Shown one piece after another: positions 35,709 through 45,295 of a stretch of 64,000 nucleotides of DNA. Both the position numbers and the translations under genes were made by a program. The stretch lies in assembly GCA_910589075.1 (NCBI GenBank), contig CAJUSK010000008.1, positions 72,441-136,440 of the forward strand, read 5' to 3'. How positions within the stretch are numbered: position 1 is the first letter of the stretch; every line of letters starts with the position of its first letter. The DNA comes from an uncultured Lachnospiraceae bacterium. GTDB taxonomy: Bacteria > Bacillota > Clostridia > Lachnospirales > Lachnospiraceae. The notes under the pieces are model-generated. The model had not been told where the DNA came from, made no database searches, and saw only the letters and a list, made by a program, of their open reading frames with translations.

Positions 35709-37253
35709 ATGGCACAAATAGATGTGAACGAACTTACATTTGGCTATGAGGGTAGCTTTGATACGATTTTTGAACAGGTCTCTTTTTCCGTTGACACGGA
35801 CTGGAGACTGGGGCTGATTGGACGAAACGGAAAGGGAAAGACCACTTTTCTGAATCTTCTGCTGGGAATGTATGAATATCAGGGCAGCATTCAGGCAGAC
35901 ACGGTATTTGAATATTTTCCGTGGAAACTTCTGCCAGAGGATTTTGAGGAATGTGGAGCGGTTTTGGCGGAGCGGATGAAAGCTGACTGTGAAATGTGGC
36001 GGGTTATCCGGGAACTGGATAAATTGCAGGTGGATCCGGAAGCGTTATATCGTCCCTTTGAGACATTGAGTCAGGGGGAACGGACCAAAGTAATGCTGGC
36101 GGTTTTATTTTCCGGCGGCCATGAATTCCTGCTCATTGACGAACCGGCTAATCATCTGGATCAGGCCTGCCGGGAAACGGTGAAAAACTATCTGGCCCGA
36201 AAAAGAGGATTTATTCTGGTGTCCCACGACCGGGCTCTGCTGGATGGATGTATCGATCATGTATTGGTTTTAAACCGTTGCTCCATAGAGGTACAGAAAG
36301 GAAATTTTTCCAGCTGGTGGGAGAATAAGAGACGCAAAGATGCTTTTTCGCAAATGGAAAATGAAAAACACAGAAAGGAAATCCATAAACTCAGACAGGC
36401 TTCCCGCCGGGCCGGGCAATGGGCAGAGCGAAATGAGAGTACCAAAATCGGCTATGATCCGGTGGCAGAACCTGATCATGCAAACAGAGCCTTTATCGGT
36501 ATGAAAACAAAGAAAATGCAGAGCCGGGTGAAACAGATGGAGAGCAGGATTGAGCAGGAAATCGCGGCAAAGGAAGGGCTGCTTCAGGATGTGGAGACTG
36601 TGACGCAGTTGAAACTCTTTCCTCTGCGGCATGCAAAACAGGTGTTGCTGAGAGCGCATGATTATAGTCTGGGTTATGGAAGCAGAGAAGAAGAGAATGG
36701 GAAGTTTCTGTTCAGAGATCTGCGTTTTACGGTGGAACAAGGGGAACGGATTTTTTTAAACGGAAAAAACGGATGTGGTAAATCCAGTCTGATCCGGGCG
36801 ATTTTAAATCATGCATCAGCAGATGGCGGCAGCGGTGCGGCGATGGATGGCATGACAGAGCAGGGAACCCTGGAGACAGCATCGGGGCTGGTTATATCCT
36901 ATATCAATCAGGATACGGGGTTTTTGCGGGGAAGTATCAGATCGTTCTGTGAAGAGCGAGGGTTGGAGGAAAGTCTGTTCTGTGCGCTGTTGCGGCAGCT
37001 TGACCTGGAACGGGCGCAGTTTGCCAAACCTGTGGAAACCTTTTCCGAAGGGCAGAAAAAGAAGATTCTTCTTGCAGCCAGCCTGCTGACACCGGCACAC
37101 TTGTATATCTGGGATGAACCGCTGAACTATATAGATGTTTTTTCACGGATACAGATTGAAGAAGTAATAACGATGTGTAATCCCACAATGCTGATTGTAG
37201 AGCATGACAGCCAGTTCCGGGAGAAAATTGCCACAAAGGTCGTTGACCTGTAA
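35709..37253 (+). CDS. Lsa-type ABC-F ribosome-protection protein
   Basis: 514 residues with two ATPase domains and no membrane helices. Walker A motifs are GRNGKGKTT and GKNGCGKSS. Signature motifs are LSQGERTKV and FSEGQKKKI. Walker B motifs are FLLIDEPANHLD and YIWDEPLNYID. The linker between domains (about 190-300) is long and basic, as in antibiotic-resistance ABC-F proteins of the Lsa/Vga group, which dislodge lincosamides, streptogramin A and pleuromutilins from the ribosome. I use ATG 35709, preceded by GGGAGG; the frame is open to 35604 but that stretch runs through the leader terminator. The drug spectrum is not predictable here. Confidence 0.85.
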   Translation: MAQIDVNELTFGYEGSFDTIFEQVSFSVDTDWRLGLIGRNGKGKTTFLNLLLGMYEYQGSIQADTVFEYFPWKLLPEDFEECGAVLAERMKADCEMWRVIRELDKLQVDPEALYRPFETLSQGERTKVMLAVLFSGGHEFLLIDEPANHLDQACRETVKNYLARKRGFILVSHDRALLDGCIDHVLVLNRCSIEVQKGNFSSWWENKRRKDAFSQMENEKHRKEIHKLRQASRRAGQWAERNESTKIGYDPVAEPDHANRAFIGMKTKKMQSRVKQMESRIEQEIAAKEGLLQDVETVTQLKLFPLRHAKQVLLRAHDYSLGYGSREEENGKFLFRDLRFTVEQGERIFLNGKNGCGKSSLIRAILNHASADGGSGAAMDGMTEQGTLETASGLVISYINQDTGFLRGSIRSFCEERGLEESLFCALLRQLDLERAQFAKPVETFSEGQKKKILLAASLLTPAHLYIWDEPLNYIDVFSRIQIEEVITMCNPTMLIVEHDSQFREKIATKVVDL

Positions 37254-37449
37254 GGGTCCAATGCAAAAATATTTAACATTTTCACAGTTTTATACAACAA
37301 AGAAAGCATGTCGTGGCGGGATAAAATGTGGTATAGTGTACACAGAAGCAGACAGTGGCCGGCGGAACCGTTCCATCGCTGCCAAGATGGCGGAAATCTG
37401 CCGGGCTGCCAGGTGATAACGGGTGAACGTATAAGAAGGAGATGGGGCT

Positions 37450-38613
37450 ATGAAAGAAAAATTACTGGAGAAATTTAAGGAACTGTATGGCAGCGCGGAG
37501 GGGGCGAACGTCTATTTTGCACCAGGGCGTGTGAACATGATTGGCGAACATACAGACTATAATGGCGGTCATGTGTTTCCCTGTGCGCTGACCATCGGTA
37601 CCTATATGGCAGTGAAGAAGCGGGACGATCGGAAACTGCGTTTTTATTCCATGAATTTTGATACATTGGGTGTGCTGGAATCTGCCATTGACGATATAAA
37701 GCCAGAAGAGGCGGCGGAATGGACCAATTACCCCAAGGGTGTGATGTGGGCATTTGCCGGCAGGGGATATTCCATGGACTGTGGTCTGGATATGGTGCTG
37801 TATGGCAACATTCCGGCAGGTTCCGGCCTTTCTTCATCAGCGTCTCTGGAAGTGGCTACCGGATATATGCTGAAACAGGAATATGGATTTGATGTAAGTA
37901 ATATTGATATTGCTCTGATCGGGCAGTATTCGGAAAACAATTTCAATGGTATGAACTGCGGTATTATGGATCAGTTTGCATCCGCTATGGGCAAGAAGGA
38001 TCACGCTATTTTTCTGAATACAGCGGATTTGTCCTATGAGTATGCGCCCCTGGTACTGGAAGGCGCCAAAATCCTGATTACCAACAGCAATGTGAAACAC
38101 AAGCTGGTGGATTCCAAATACAATGAGCGCCGCAGCGAGTGCGAAACGGCATTGAAAGAATTGCAGGAAGTGATCGGTATCAATACACTGGGGGATCTGT
38201 CAGAAGAGCAGTTTGAGACATATCAGTCGGCAATTAAAGATGAGACAAGGCGTAAACGGGCAAAACATGCCGTGTATGAGAATCAGAGGACAATTCGTGC
38301 CGTGGAGGCTCTGAAACAGAATGATATCGAGCTGTTTGGCAAATTGATGAATGATTCCCATGTGTCTCTGCGGGACGACTATGAGGTCTCCTGTGAAGAG
38401 ATTGATGTGCTGGCAGAGGAAGCATGGAAGGTGGACGGTGTAATCGGTTCCCGTATTACCGGCGGCGGTTTTGGCGGTTGTACAGTAAGCATTGTACGGG
38501 AAGCGGCAGTGGATTCATTTATTTCTCAGGTAGGCGCTGCATACGAAAAACGGGTTGGCAAACAAGCTGATTTCTATGTGGTGGATATCGGGAATGGCCC
38601 GTCCATGTTATAA
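37450..38613 (+). CDS. galK: Galactokinase
   Basis: A 387-residue GHMP kinase that phosphorylates galactose. PGRVNMIGEHTDYNGGHVFP is the galactokinase signature, IPAGSGLSSSASLEVATGY the ATP-binding loop, and GSRITGGGFGGCTVSI the third motif. AAGAAGGAGATGGGGCT precedes the ATG. galT follows 12 bp downstream, forming a Leloir operon. Confidence 0.96.
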   Translation: MKEKLLEKFKELYGSAEGANVYFAPGRVNMIGEHTDYNGGHVFPCALTIGTYMAVKKRDDRKLRFYSMNFDTLGVLESAIDDIKPEEAAEWTNYPKGVMWAFAGRGYSMDCGLDMVLYGNIPAGSGLSSSASLEVATGYMLKQEYGFDVSNIDIALIGQYSENNFNGMNCGIMDQFASAMGKKDHAIFLNTADLSYEYAPLVLEGAKILITNSNVKHKLVDSKYNERRSECETALKELQEVIGINTLGDLSEEQFETYQSAIKDETRRKRAKHAVYENQRTIRAVEALKQNDIELFGKLMNDSHVSLRDDYEVSCEEIDVLAEEAWKVDGVIGSRITGGGFGGCTVSIVREAAVDSFISQVGAAYEKRVGKQADFYVVDIGNGPSML

Positions 38614-38625
38614 GGAGGTGATACG

Positions 38626-40137
38626 ATGATTCAGAAAGCAATCAGAAAGCTGACGGAATATGGAATTGTAACAGGCCTGATTACGGAGGCGGACAGGATT
38701 TATACATACAACAGGCTGTTGGAACTGTTTGATTTGGATGAACTGGATGAAGATGATACGGATGTCTCTGTAAAGACAGAGGATTTGGAAGACATTCTGG
38801 CTGAAATGCTTTCTTATGCCCATGACTTTGGTCTGATGCCGGAGGATGACATTGTACACAGGGACTTGTTTGATACGAAAATTATGGGGCTTTTAACGCC
38901 GCGCCCCAGCGAGGTAATCAGCACCTTCCATGCCCTGTATGAGAAATCACCCAGACAGGCAACGGATTTTTATTATAAATTCAGCCAGGACACGGATTAT
39001 ATCCGCCGTTACCGGATTGCCAGAGATATGAAATGGACGGCTGATACGGAGTATGGCAGGCTGGATATTACAATCAACCTGTCCAAGCCGGAGAAGGATC
39101 CCAGAGCCATTGCGGCGGCCAGGGCGGCAAAACAGAGCGGTTATCCAAAATGCCTGCTGTGTCGGGAAAATGTGGGGTATCGTGGCCGGTTGAACCATCC
39201 GGCCCGCCAGAACCATCGTGTAATGCCGGTTACGATTCAGGACAGTGACTGGAATATGCAGTATTCCCCGTATGTCTATTATAATGAACACTGCATCGTA
39301 TTTAACGGCGAGCATGTGCCGATGAAAATAGAGCATGGGACATTTTGTAAGTTGTTGGATTTTGTGGAACAATTCCCCCACTATTTCGTGGGTTCCAATG
39401 CGGATCTGCCGATTGTGGGCGGTTCTATTTTAAGCCATGATCATTTCCAGGGTGGCCATTATGAATTTGCCATGGACCGGGCGCCTGTGGAGCGGGAATT
39501 TCAGGTAATGGGTTTTGAGGAAGTGGAAGCAGGAATTGTCAGATGGCCCATGTCTGTAATCCGGCTGCGCTGCAAGGACAGAAATAAACTGACAGAACTG
39601 TCAGATTTGATTCTGGAACGGTGGCGGGGCTATACCGATGAGTCTGCCTTTATTTTCGCGGAAACGGACGGAGAACCGCACAATACCATTACGCCCATTG
39701 CTCATTACAAGAACGGGAAGTTCCAGTTGGATCTGGTTTTGCGCAACAATATTACGACAGAGGAACATCCGCTGGGGGTATTTCATCCTCATCAGGAGCT
39801 GCATCATATTAAGAAAGAGAACATCGGGCTGATAGAAGTACTGGGGCTGGCCATCCTGCCTTCCAGGCTGAAAACGGAGATGGAACTGCTGGAGGAAGCC
39901 ATTTTACAGGGGAAGGATATCCGCAGTATGGAAGACATTGAAAAACATGCCGACTGGGTGGATAAATTCCTTCCCAGGTATGAACATGTGACAGAAGAGA
40001 ATATTGCCGGAATTTTGCAGAAAGAAATCGGGCTGGTCTTCTGCCAGGTGTTGCAGGATGCAGGCGTGTTCAAGCGGGATGAGGCCGGCATGGCAGCATT
40101 TCAGCGTTTTACGGACAGTCTGACGAGGGATTCATGA
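38626..40137 (+). CDS. galT: UDP-glucose-hexose-1-phosphate uridylyltransferase, Firmicutes type
   Basis: 503 residues of the class II (Firmicutes) GalT family, longer than the 350-residue E. coli type. NHPARQNHRVMPVTIQDSDW and SILSHDHFQGGHYEFAM hold the conserved His residues, with the uridylyl-accepting His in the HDHFQGGHYE segment. AAGGAGGTGATACG is an excellent ribosome site. It transfers UMP from UDP-glucose to galactose-1-phosphate. Its stop overlaps the next start by ATGA. Confidence 0.95.
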   Translation: MIQKAIRKLTEYGIVTGLITEADRIYTYNRLLELFDLDELDEDDTDVSVKTEDLEDILAEMLSYAHDFGLMPEDDIVHRDLFDTKIMGLLTPRPSEVISTFHALYEKSPRQATDFYYKFSQDTDYIRRYRIARDMKWTADTEYGRLDITINLSKPEKDPRAIAAARAAKQSGYPKCLLCRENVGYRGRLNHPARQNHRVMPVTIQDSDWNMQYSPYVYYNEHCIVFNGEHVPMKIEHGTFCKLLDFVEQFPHYFVGSNADLPIVGGSILSHDHFQGGHYEFAMDRAPVEREFQVMGFEEVEAGIVRWPMSVIRLRCKDRNKLTELSDLILERWRGYTDESAFIFAETDGEPHNTITPIAHYKNGKFQLDLVLRNNITTEEHPLGVFHPHQELHHIKKENIGLIEVLGLAILPSRLKTEMELLEEAILQGKDIRSMEDIEKHADWVDKFLPRYEHVTEENIAGILQKEIGLVFCQVLQDAGVFKRDEAGMAAFQRFTDSLTRDS

Positions 40138-41801
40138 AGGTATTGCTGGTGGCAGTCAACGCCAAATATATTCATTCCAACCCTGCCGTATATTGCCTGC
40201 GGGCATATGCGGCAGAGTTCCAGGAATACATTGAAATTGCGGAATATACTATGAATAACAGGATAGAAGCAATACTTGCGGATCTTTTTCAAAGAAGACC
40301 GCAGGTAATTGCTTTTTCGTGTTATATATGGAACTGGAAGGTGATACAGGAACTGCTACCGGAAATCCCCAAAGTAATGCCAGGGATACATATCTGGCTG
40401 GGCGGCCCGGAGGTGTCTTTTGATGCGCCGGAGATTTTGGCGTGCTTTCCACAGCTTACCGGCATTATGCTGGGAGAGGGAGAAGAAACGTTCCGGGAAT
40501 TGATGGAGTACTATTGCAATAGCAGTAAAGAACTGACAAATGTGTCAGGTATTTGTCTTCCGGACAGTGGGGCGACCGGGACACGGGCATTGGGGAATTT
40601 GGACAGTTTTCCTTTTCCCTATGAGAATATGGAGGAATTCCGGAATCGGATCATCTATTATGAGTCTTCCAGAGGATGTCCTTTTCGCTGTAGCTATTGC
40701 CTCTCTTCGATAGACAAAAGCGTCCGCCTGCGCAGCCTGGATCTGGTAAAACAGGAGCTGCTGGTTTTTCTGGAACAGAAGGTGCCACAGGTTAAATTTG
40801 TGGACAGGACTTTTAACTGTAATCATGCACATGCGCTGGGCATCTGGCGTTTCCTGAAAGAACATGACAATGGTGTCACTAATTTTCATTTTGAAATTGC
40901 CGCAGACCTTCTGAATGAGGAAGAACTCTCCCTGTTGGAGACTTTGCGGCCGGGGATGGTGCAACTGGAAATCGGCGTACAGTCCACCAATCTCCAAACA
41001 CTGCGGGAAATTCACAGAACAGCCGATTTTGAACGGCTGAAAGAGGCTGTCCTGCGGATTCGTAACGGAAAGAATATCCATATTCATCTGGATTTGATAG
41101 CCGGCCTGCCTATGGAAGATTACGACAGTTTTGTCACTTCTTTCAATATGGTATACTTTCTGGGGCCGGATCAGTTACAGCTTGGCTTTCTGAAAGTTCT
41201 GAAGGGATCCTGTATGTACGAAAAGGCGGAAGTCTATGGCATTTCTTACCATAGCGCTGCGCCGTATGAAGTGTTATACTCCAAATGGCTTTCCTATGAG
41301 GAAGTGTTGAAACTCAAACGAGTGGAGGAAATGCTGGAGGTATATTATAACAGCCGGCAGTTTACTAATACACTGCGGGTTCTGGAACAGGTTTTCCCAC
41401 ATCCCTTCCGACTGTATGAAGAATTGGCGTCGTATTATGAAGCGCAGGGATTTGCGGTGAACAGCCCGGCCCGGAGCCGCCGGTATGAAATCCTGCTGGA
41501 GTTTGCGGTTTTGAAGGATGGGCAGCGGGAGGCATTGTACAGGGAACTTCTGACATTTGATTTGTATTTGCGTGAAAAATGTAAAAGCCGCCCTGCCTTT
41601 GCCACAGACAGGACACCTTTCCGGGACGCGCTGCGTTCCAGGGAAGGAGATAAAAAAGAGCATGTGGAAATCTTTTTTTACCCGGTTTGGGAGAGCGGGC
41701 GGGAAACGGTGGAAAAACGCCGGCGGGAGCCATATTTTGTCAGGTTCTGTTATGAAAAAAGAGATCCGCTGAGCCATAACGCGGAAATTACAATCCTATG
41801 A
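40134..41801 (+). CDS. B12-binding radical SAM protein (DUF4080 type)
   Basis: 555 residues. An N-terminal cobalamin-binding-like Rossmann domain (MKVLLVAVNAKYIHSNPAVY onward, about 1-140) is followed by a radical SAM barrel with the 4Fe-4S motif CPFRCSYC at about 183-190, and a C-terminal DUF4080-like region. The His of the usual B12-binding DxHxxG motif is not obvious, so base-off cobalamin binding is uncertain. Such enzymes often perform methylations, but the substrate is unknown. It is translationally coupled to galT, although a metabolic link is not evident. Confidence 0.85.
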   Translation: MKVLLVAVNAKYIHSNPAVYCLRAYAAEFQEYIEIAEYTMNNRIEAILADLFQRRPQVIAFSCYIWNWKVIQELLPEIPKVMPGIHIWLGGPEVSFDAPEILACFPQLTGIMLGEGEETFRELMEYYCNSSKELTNVSGICLPDSGATGTRALGNLDSFPFPYENMEEFRNRIIYYESSRGCPFRCSYCLSSIDKSVRLRSLDLVKQELLVFLEQKVPQVKFVDRTFNCNHAHALGIWRFLKEHDNGVTNFHFEIAADLLNEEELSLLETLRPGMVQLEIGVQSTNLQTLREIHRTADFERLKEAVLRIRNGKNIHIHLDLIAGLPMEDYDSFVTSFNMVYFLGPDQLQLGFLKVLKGSCMYEKAEVYGISYHSAAPYEVLYSKWLSYEEVLKLKRVEEMLEVYYNSRQFTNTLRVLEQVFPHPFRLYEELASYYEAQGFAVNSPARSRRYEILLEFAVLKDGQREALYRELLTFDLYLREKCKSRPAFATDRTPFRDALRSREGDKKEHVEIFFYPVWESGRETVEKRRREPYFVRFCYEKRDPLSHNAEITIL

Positions 41802-42096
41802 CAAAGCATACAAAAGAAATTCCGTCGTATTTCCAATAAACCGGAACTGGGCGCGCGGAGACGATCCGGTCAAACCGGAATAGGATCTGATGAAGGTATT
41901 GCCGAAAGAGCACCGGATACGTTATAATATTCAAATCATCCGCCTGGGCCGGGAAATCTGCAGGGCGCCGGTGCCAAAGTGCAATCTCTGTTTTCCGGCA
42001 GGCTGCTGTCCCTTTTATGAAAAAGAAACAGAGGAAAGCGGTGGAACCGGAAAACGGACGGGCAGGAAAACGGCTGGCAGAGTAAAGGACGTGTGA
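41802..42096 (+). pseudogene. nth: Decayed 3' remnant of an endonuclease III gene
   Basis: From 41884 the frame reads DLMKVLPKEHRIRYNIQIIR and then LGREICRAPVPKCNLC...CC, which aligns with the C-terminus of Nth, including the 4Fe-4S ligands in the pattern C-x6-C-x2-C-x5-C. Upstream in the same frame is GDDPVKPE, interrupted by TAG at 41881-41883. Still further upstream a neighbouring frame gives FRRISNK, like the FRVSNR motif of Nth. The catalytic helix-hairpin-helix part is gone, because the intact radical SAM gene occupies that space. So a 5' deletion, a nonsense codon and at least one frameshift are visible. Confidence 0.72.
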
Positions 42097-42809
42097 AAGG
42101 CAGATACAAAAAGCAGATGGATACATATGTGGCGCTGGATCTGGAAATGACCGGATTAAAGCCGAAAGAGGATAAGATTATAGAAATAGGCGCAGTGCTG
42201 GTGGAAGCAGGAGAGATCAGGGATACATTTTCCACGCTGATCAATCCGGGACGGGCGCTGGCTTCTGAGATAACAGAACTGACAGGTATAACGGATGCGG
42301 CTTTGCGGGATGCACCCCGTATAGAAGAAGTTCTGACAGAATTGTCAGAATTTATCGGAGGCCGAAATCTGCTGGGCCATGGAATCGGGTTTGATTATGC
42401 GTTTCTGAAAAGGGCCTTTGTCAATGGCGGGATGACCTTTGAGAAACATGGTATGGACACGCTGAAACTGTCCAGAAAATTTTTGCCGGATCTTCCCAGC
42501 AGGCGGCTGCAGGCTCTGTGTGCATATTATGGGATTGTACAGCAGGCACACCGGGCTCTGGAGGATGCCAGGGCTGCTCATTTTCTGTATCTGAAACTCA
42601 GAGATCAGTTTTATACGGAAGAGGATTTTTGTTTCCGGCCGCTGATCTGCCGTGTGAAAAGAGAGTGTCCCGCGGGCAGGCGGCAGATCGACCGGTTATT
42701 ATCTCTTATGCAAAGGCATAAATTATCCATAGAGAGGGATGTGGAATCTATGAGCCGGAACGAGGTCAGTCGTCTGACGGATCAGATTCTTGCAAAATAC
42801 GGACGATGA
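42093..42809 (+). CDS. DnaQ-type 3'-5' exonuclease
   Basis: 238 residues of the DEDDh exonuclease family. YVALDLEMTGLKP holds the first acidic pair, LLGHGIGFDYAFLKRAF the second aspartate, and QAHRALEDARAAHFLYLKL the catalytic His and last Asp. The extra 70-residue C-terminus is Cys- and Arg-containing and unassigned. The GTG at 42093 is adopted, with AAAGGACGT close by. ATG 42117 (MDTYVALDLEM) is a good alternative. It overlaps the nth remnant at its start and the convergent minus-strand gene by 44 bp at its end. Confidence 0.85.
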   Translation: MKGRYKKQMDTYVALDLEMTGLKPKEDKIIEIGAVLVEAGEIRDTFSTLINPGRALASEITELTGITDAALRDAPRIEEVLTELSEFIGGRNLLGHGIGFDYAFLKRAFVNGGMTFEKHGMDTLKLSRKFLPDLPSRRLQALCAYYGIVQQAHRALEDARAAHFLYLKLRDQFYTEEDFCFRPLICRVKRECPAGRRQIDRLLSLMQRHKLSIERDVESMSRNEVSRLTDQILAKYGR

Positions 42810-43383
42810 TATTTTTGGAAGCGCCATTCAGCGTCCGGGCCACTTCCAGCAGGTATGCGTTCTTTTCCGGCTCACCCGCGGCGCGGTAAATAGAAGAAAG
42901 CAGACGGTAGGTGCCGCTTACATCCGTGTGGGTGGAAATGGCAAATTCCAGTATGGTCCGGGCCTGGGCAATATATCCCTGCTCGTGGAGGAGCGATGCC
43001 CATTTCTGCAAAGTGCGTGCCAGCAGCGTGTAATTCTGGTCGTAGCAGGTGAGCGCCGTAATATTGGGGGCGCCGTACATCAGTTTTAAATCCGTATTGG
43101 TATAACCGGTCAGATTGACAATGGTCTGTTCGGAAAGTGTTTGGATGATATCCAGACATTCTTTTACAGCCTCATGGTCGGCGCAGACGTCCATGGGCAG
43201 GGTGTCCAGCGGGATCGTAATATAGTGAAGTCCGTCCAGAGACTTTTTCCGGGTCCGGTTGGCCTGCTTTTCACGTTCCCAAAATGCCTTTTCCTGATTT
43301 TCCATGACCCGCCTTGATCTGGTGATGGTGAAGGAAAGCCAGACAATAAAGACGATAAAACTTGCCAAAAACGGTAATTTCAT
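42766..43383 (-). CDS. Hypothetical membrane-anchored protein with TPR-like C-terminus
   Basis: 205 residues. An N-terminal membrane helix (KLPFLASFIVFIVWLSFTI) is followed by a basic charged stretch and a helical domain. The C-terminal part (TLQKWASLLHEQGYIAQART and YRLLSSIYRAAGEPEKNAYL) looks like tetratricopeptide repeats. GAAAGGATATTATATAT precedes the ATG on the minus strand. It converges with and overlaps the exonuclease gene, and diverges from a small membrane ORF. Function unknown. Confidence 0.75.
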   Translation of the reverse strand: MKLPFLASFIVFIVWLSFTITRSRRVMENQEKAFWEREKQANRTRKKSLDGLHYITIPLDTLPMDVCADHEAVKECLDIIQTLSEQTIVNLTGYTNTDLKLMYGAPNITALTCYDQNYTLLARTLQKWASLLHEQGYIAQARTILEFAISTHTDVSGTYRLLSSIYRAAGEPEKNAYLLEVARTLNGASKNIIVRILQESDPSDD

Positions 43384-43412
43384 ATATAATATCCTTTCAA
43401 CGGGGTGATAAA

Positions 43413-43511
43413 ATGTTTCATAAAAAAAAGAGAAAAATGATTTCCACGATTATTATCGTGATTATTGTACTGGCAATGATTTTGCCTGTACTGTCTTATT
43501 TTATTGTATAA
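43413..43511 (+). CDS. 32-residue single-pass membrane protein
   Basis: ATG at 43413 starts MFHKKKRKMISTIIIVIIVL, followed by AMILPVLSYFIV and TAA at 43509-43511. A basic start and one hydrophobic helix fill the whole protein. GGGGTGATAAA immediately upstream is a good ribosome site. It lies between the divergent TPR-like gene and the VanW gene. I recall similar tiny Lys-rich membrane peptides in Lachnospiraceae but no function. Confidence 0.6.
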   Translation: MFHKKKRKMISTIIIVIIVLAMILPVLSYFIV

Positions 43512-43609
43512 TACAGTGAAATGTCAATTCTGAGGGGAAAATTGTTGCGTAAATAAACATCGTGCAGCTTGTCTGTACGGTTACGTGCTACAATATTTTG
43601 GAGGAAAGT

Positions 43610-45259
43610 ATGAAAAAATGGACAGGAATTTTAGCTGCGGCAGCTGTGTCGGTTGTGTGTGCTTTTTTGCTGCAGGCAGGCGCAGTGGCAAAAGGTAACG
43701 GCGACGACCGTATACAGAACGGGATTTTTATCGGGGATATTGACGTATCGGGTATGGGGATGGAAGAAGCCTCTGCGGCGGTACAGGGATATGTGGACGG
43801 TCTGCGTCAGGTGAATATCACAATGAATGCCGTGGGTGGCAACCAGATCACAGCCACAGCGGGCGATATGGGAATCCGCTGGGAGAATCAGGATGTATTG
43901 CAAGAAGCCTTTGGACTGGGAAAACAGGGAAATCTGATCCGTCGTTATAAAGAGTTGAAGGATCTGGAGCGAAACAATAAAAAGTATGATATAGAACTTA
44001 CTTTTGATAAAGCAGCTTTGCAGACACTTTTGACGGAGCAGTGTCCCCAGTATGATGTGGAAGCACAGGATGCGTCCCTGCGCCGGGAGAACGGGCAGTT
44101 TATAATCGAGGGTGGACAGACCGGAGAAAAAGTGGATATAGAAGCCTCTGTGGCGGAATTGGAGAAATTCCTTGCAGACGGATGGAATAAAGAGGCGGCA
44201 GAAGTGGATCTGGTGGTGATGGTAGACGAACCCAGAGGCAGCCGGGAAGATCTGGAAAAGGTTAAGGATGTGCTGGGTACATTTACCACCAGTTACAGTT
44301 CATCCGGTGCAAGCAGGAGCGCCAATGTATCCAATGGCTGTGACTTGATCAATGGCATTACCGTTTATCCGGGCGAAGAATTTTCGGCCTATAGCGCTGT
44401 CAGCCCGTTTACGGAAGAGAACGGGTATCATCTGGCTGGATCCTATCTGAACGGTATGGTTGTGGAAAGTCTGGGAGGCGGTATCTGCCAGGTATCCACT
44501 ACATTGTACAATGCAGTACTGCTTTCGGAATTGCAGGTGACAGAGCGGCACAATCATTCCATGGAGGTAAGCTATGTGCAGCCCTCTGCGGACGCAGCGA
44601 TTGCGGAGAGCGCCGGAAAGGATTTCCGGTTTGTGAACAATCTGGAATATCCGATCTATATAGAAGGACATACGCAGGATAAAAAGATTACATTTACCAT
44701 TTACGGTGTGGAGACAAGAGCACCGGGGCGCACCATCAGTTTTGAAAGTGAGATCCTTTCCGAGACAAAGCCCAGTTCCGAGAGTGTGATTGCAGATGGC
44801 AAACAGCCTATCGGCTATGTAAAAGTGCAATCCGTACATGTGGGACGGACAGCAAAACTCTGGAAAGTCACGAAAGAAAACGGCACGGAAGTCAGCCGGG
44901 AAGAAGTGAACAGCAGTAGTTATAAAATGGTTCCAAGGACAGCTACAGTGGGTACGGCCACATCGGATCCGGTGGCGGCACAGTTGATACAGGCGGCTAT
45001 CGCCACCAGCGATATTGATTATATCAAAGGCGTGGCTGCACAACTGAAAGCAGGCGACACAACCCTGGGCGGAACCGTCGTTCCGGCAGTGCCGGAGGTT
45101 CCGGGCATACCGGTGGTTCCGGGTGCTGACGGTACGGGGGTTGTCCCGCCGGCCGGCACGGGCGAGGTTGTACCACCTGCTGTACCGGAAGCGACAGGCA
45201 CAGAAGGTGCACCTGCCCCAGGCACAGCCGATGGCACAGTAGCGGCGCCGACACAGTAG
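43610..45259 (+). CDS. VanW/G5-domain cell-wall protein
   Basis: 549 residues. An N-terminal signal or anchor helix (ILAAAAVSVVCAFLLQAGAV) is followed by a peptidoglycan-binding PG_binding_4-like region (about 50-210), a VanW domain containing SLGGGICQVSTTLYNAVLLS, a G5-type domain (about 390-460), and a 70-residue Pro/Gly/Val/Thr-rich tail. It should sit on the outer membrane face or in the wall. The ATG at 43610 has TTGGAGGAAAGT upstream; the 16-codon extension before it is rejected. Members are common in Clostridia and their role is not defined. Confidence 0.88.
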   Translation: MKKWTGILAAAAVSVVCAFLLQAGAVAKGNGDDRIQNGIFIGDIDVSGMGMEEASAAVQGYVDGLRQVNITMNAVGGNQITATAGDMGIRWENQDVLQEAFGLGKQGNLIRRYKELKDLERNNKKYDIELTFDKAALQTLLTEQCPQYDVEAQDASLRRENGQFIIEGGQTGEKVDIEASVAELEKFLADGWNKEAAEVDLVVMVDEPRGSREDLEKVKDVLGTFTTSYSSSGASRSANVSNGCDLINGITVYPGEEFSAYSAVSPFTEENGYHLAGSYLNGMVVESLGGGICQVSTTLYNAVLLSELQVTERHNHSMEVSYVQPSADAAIAESAGKDFRFVNNLEYPIYIEGHTQDKKITFTIYGVETRAPGRTISFESEILSETKPSSESVIADGKQPIGYVKVQSVHVGRTAKLWKVTKENGTEVSREEVNSSSYKMVPRTATVGTATSDPVAAQLIQAAIATSDIDYIKGVAAQLKAGDTTLGGTVVPAVPEVPGIPVVPGADGTGVVPPAGTGEVVPPAVPEATGTEGAPAPGTADGTVAAPTQ

Positions 45260-45295
45260 ACCCAGAGCTGTAAAGCAGGTACGGAGATGCAGGGT

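Noticed and set aside
42872..43159. Second minus-strand frame inside the TPR-like gene
   Set aside because: It lies in another frame of the same DNA, with no ribosome site and a composition typical of shadow frames.
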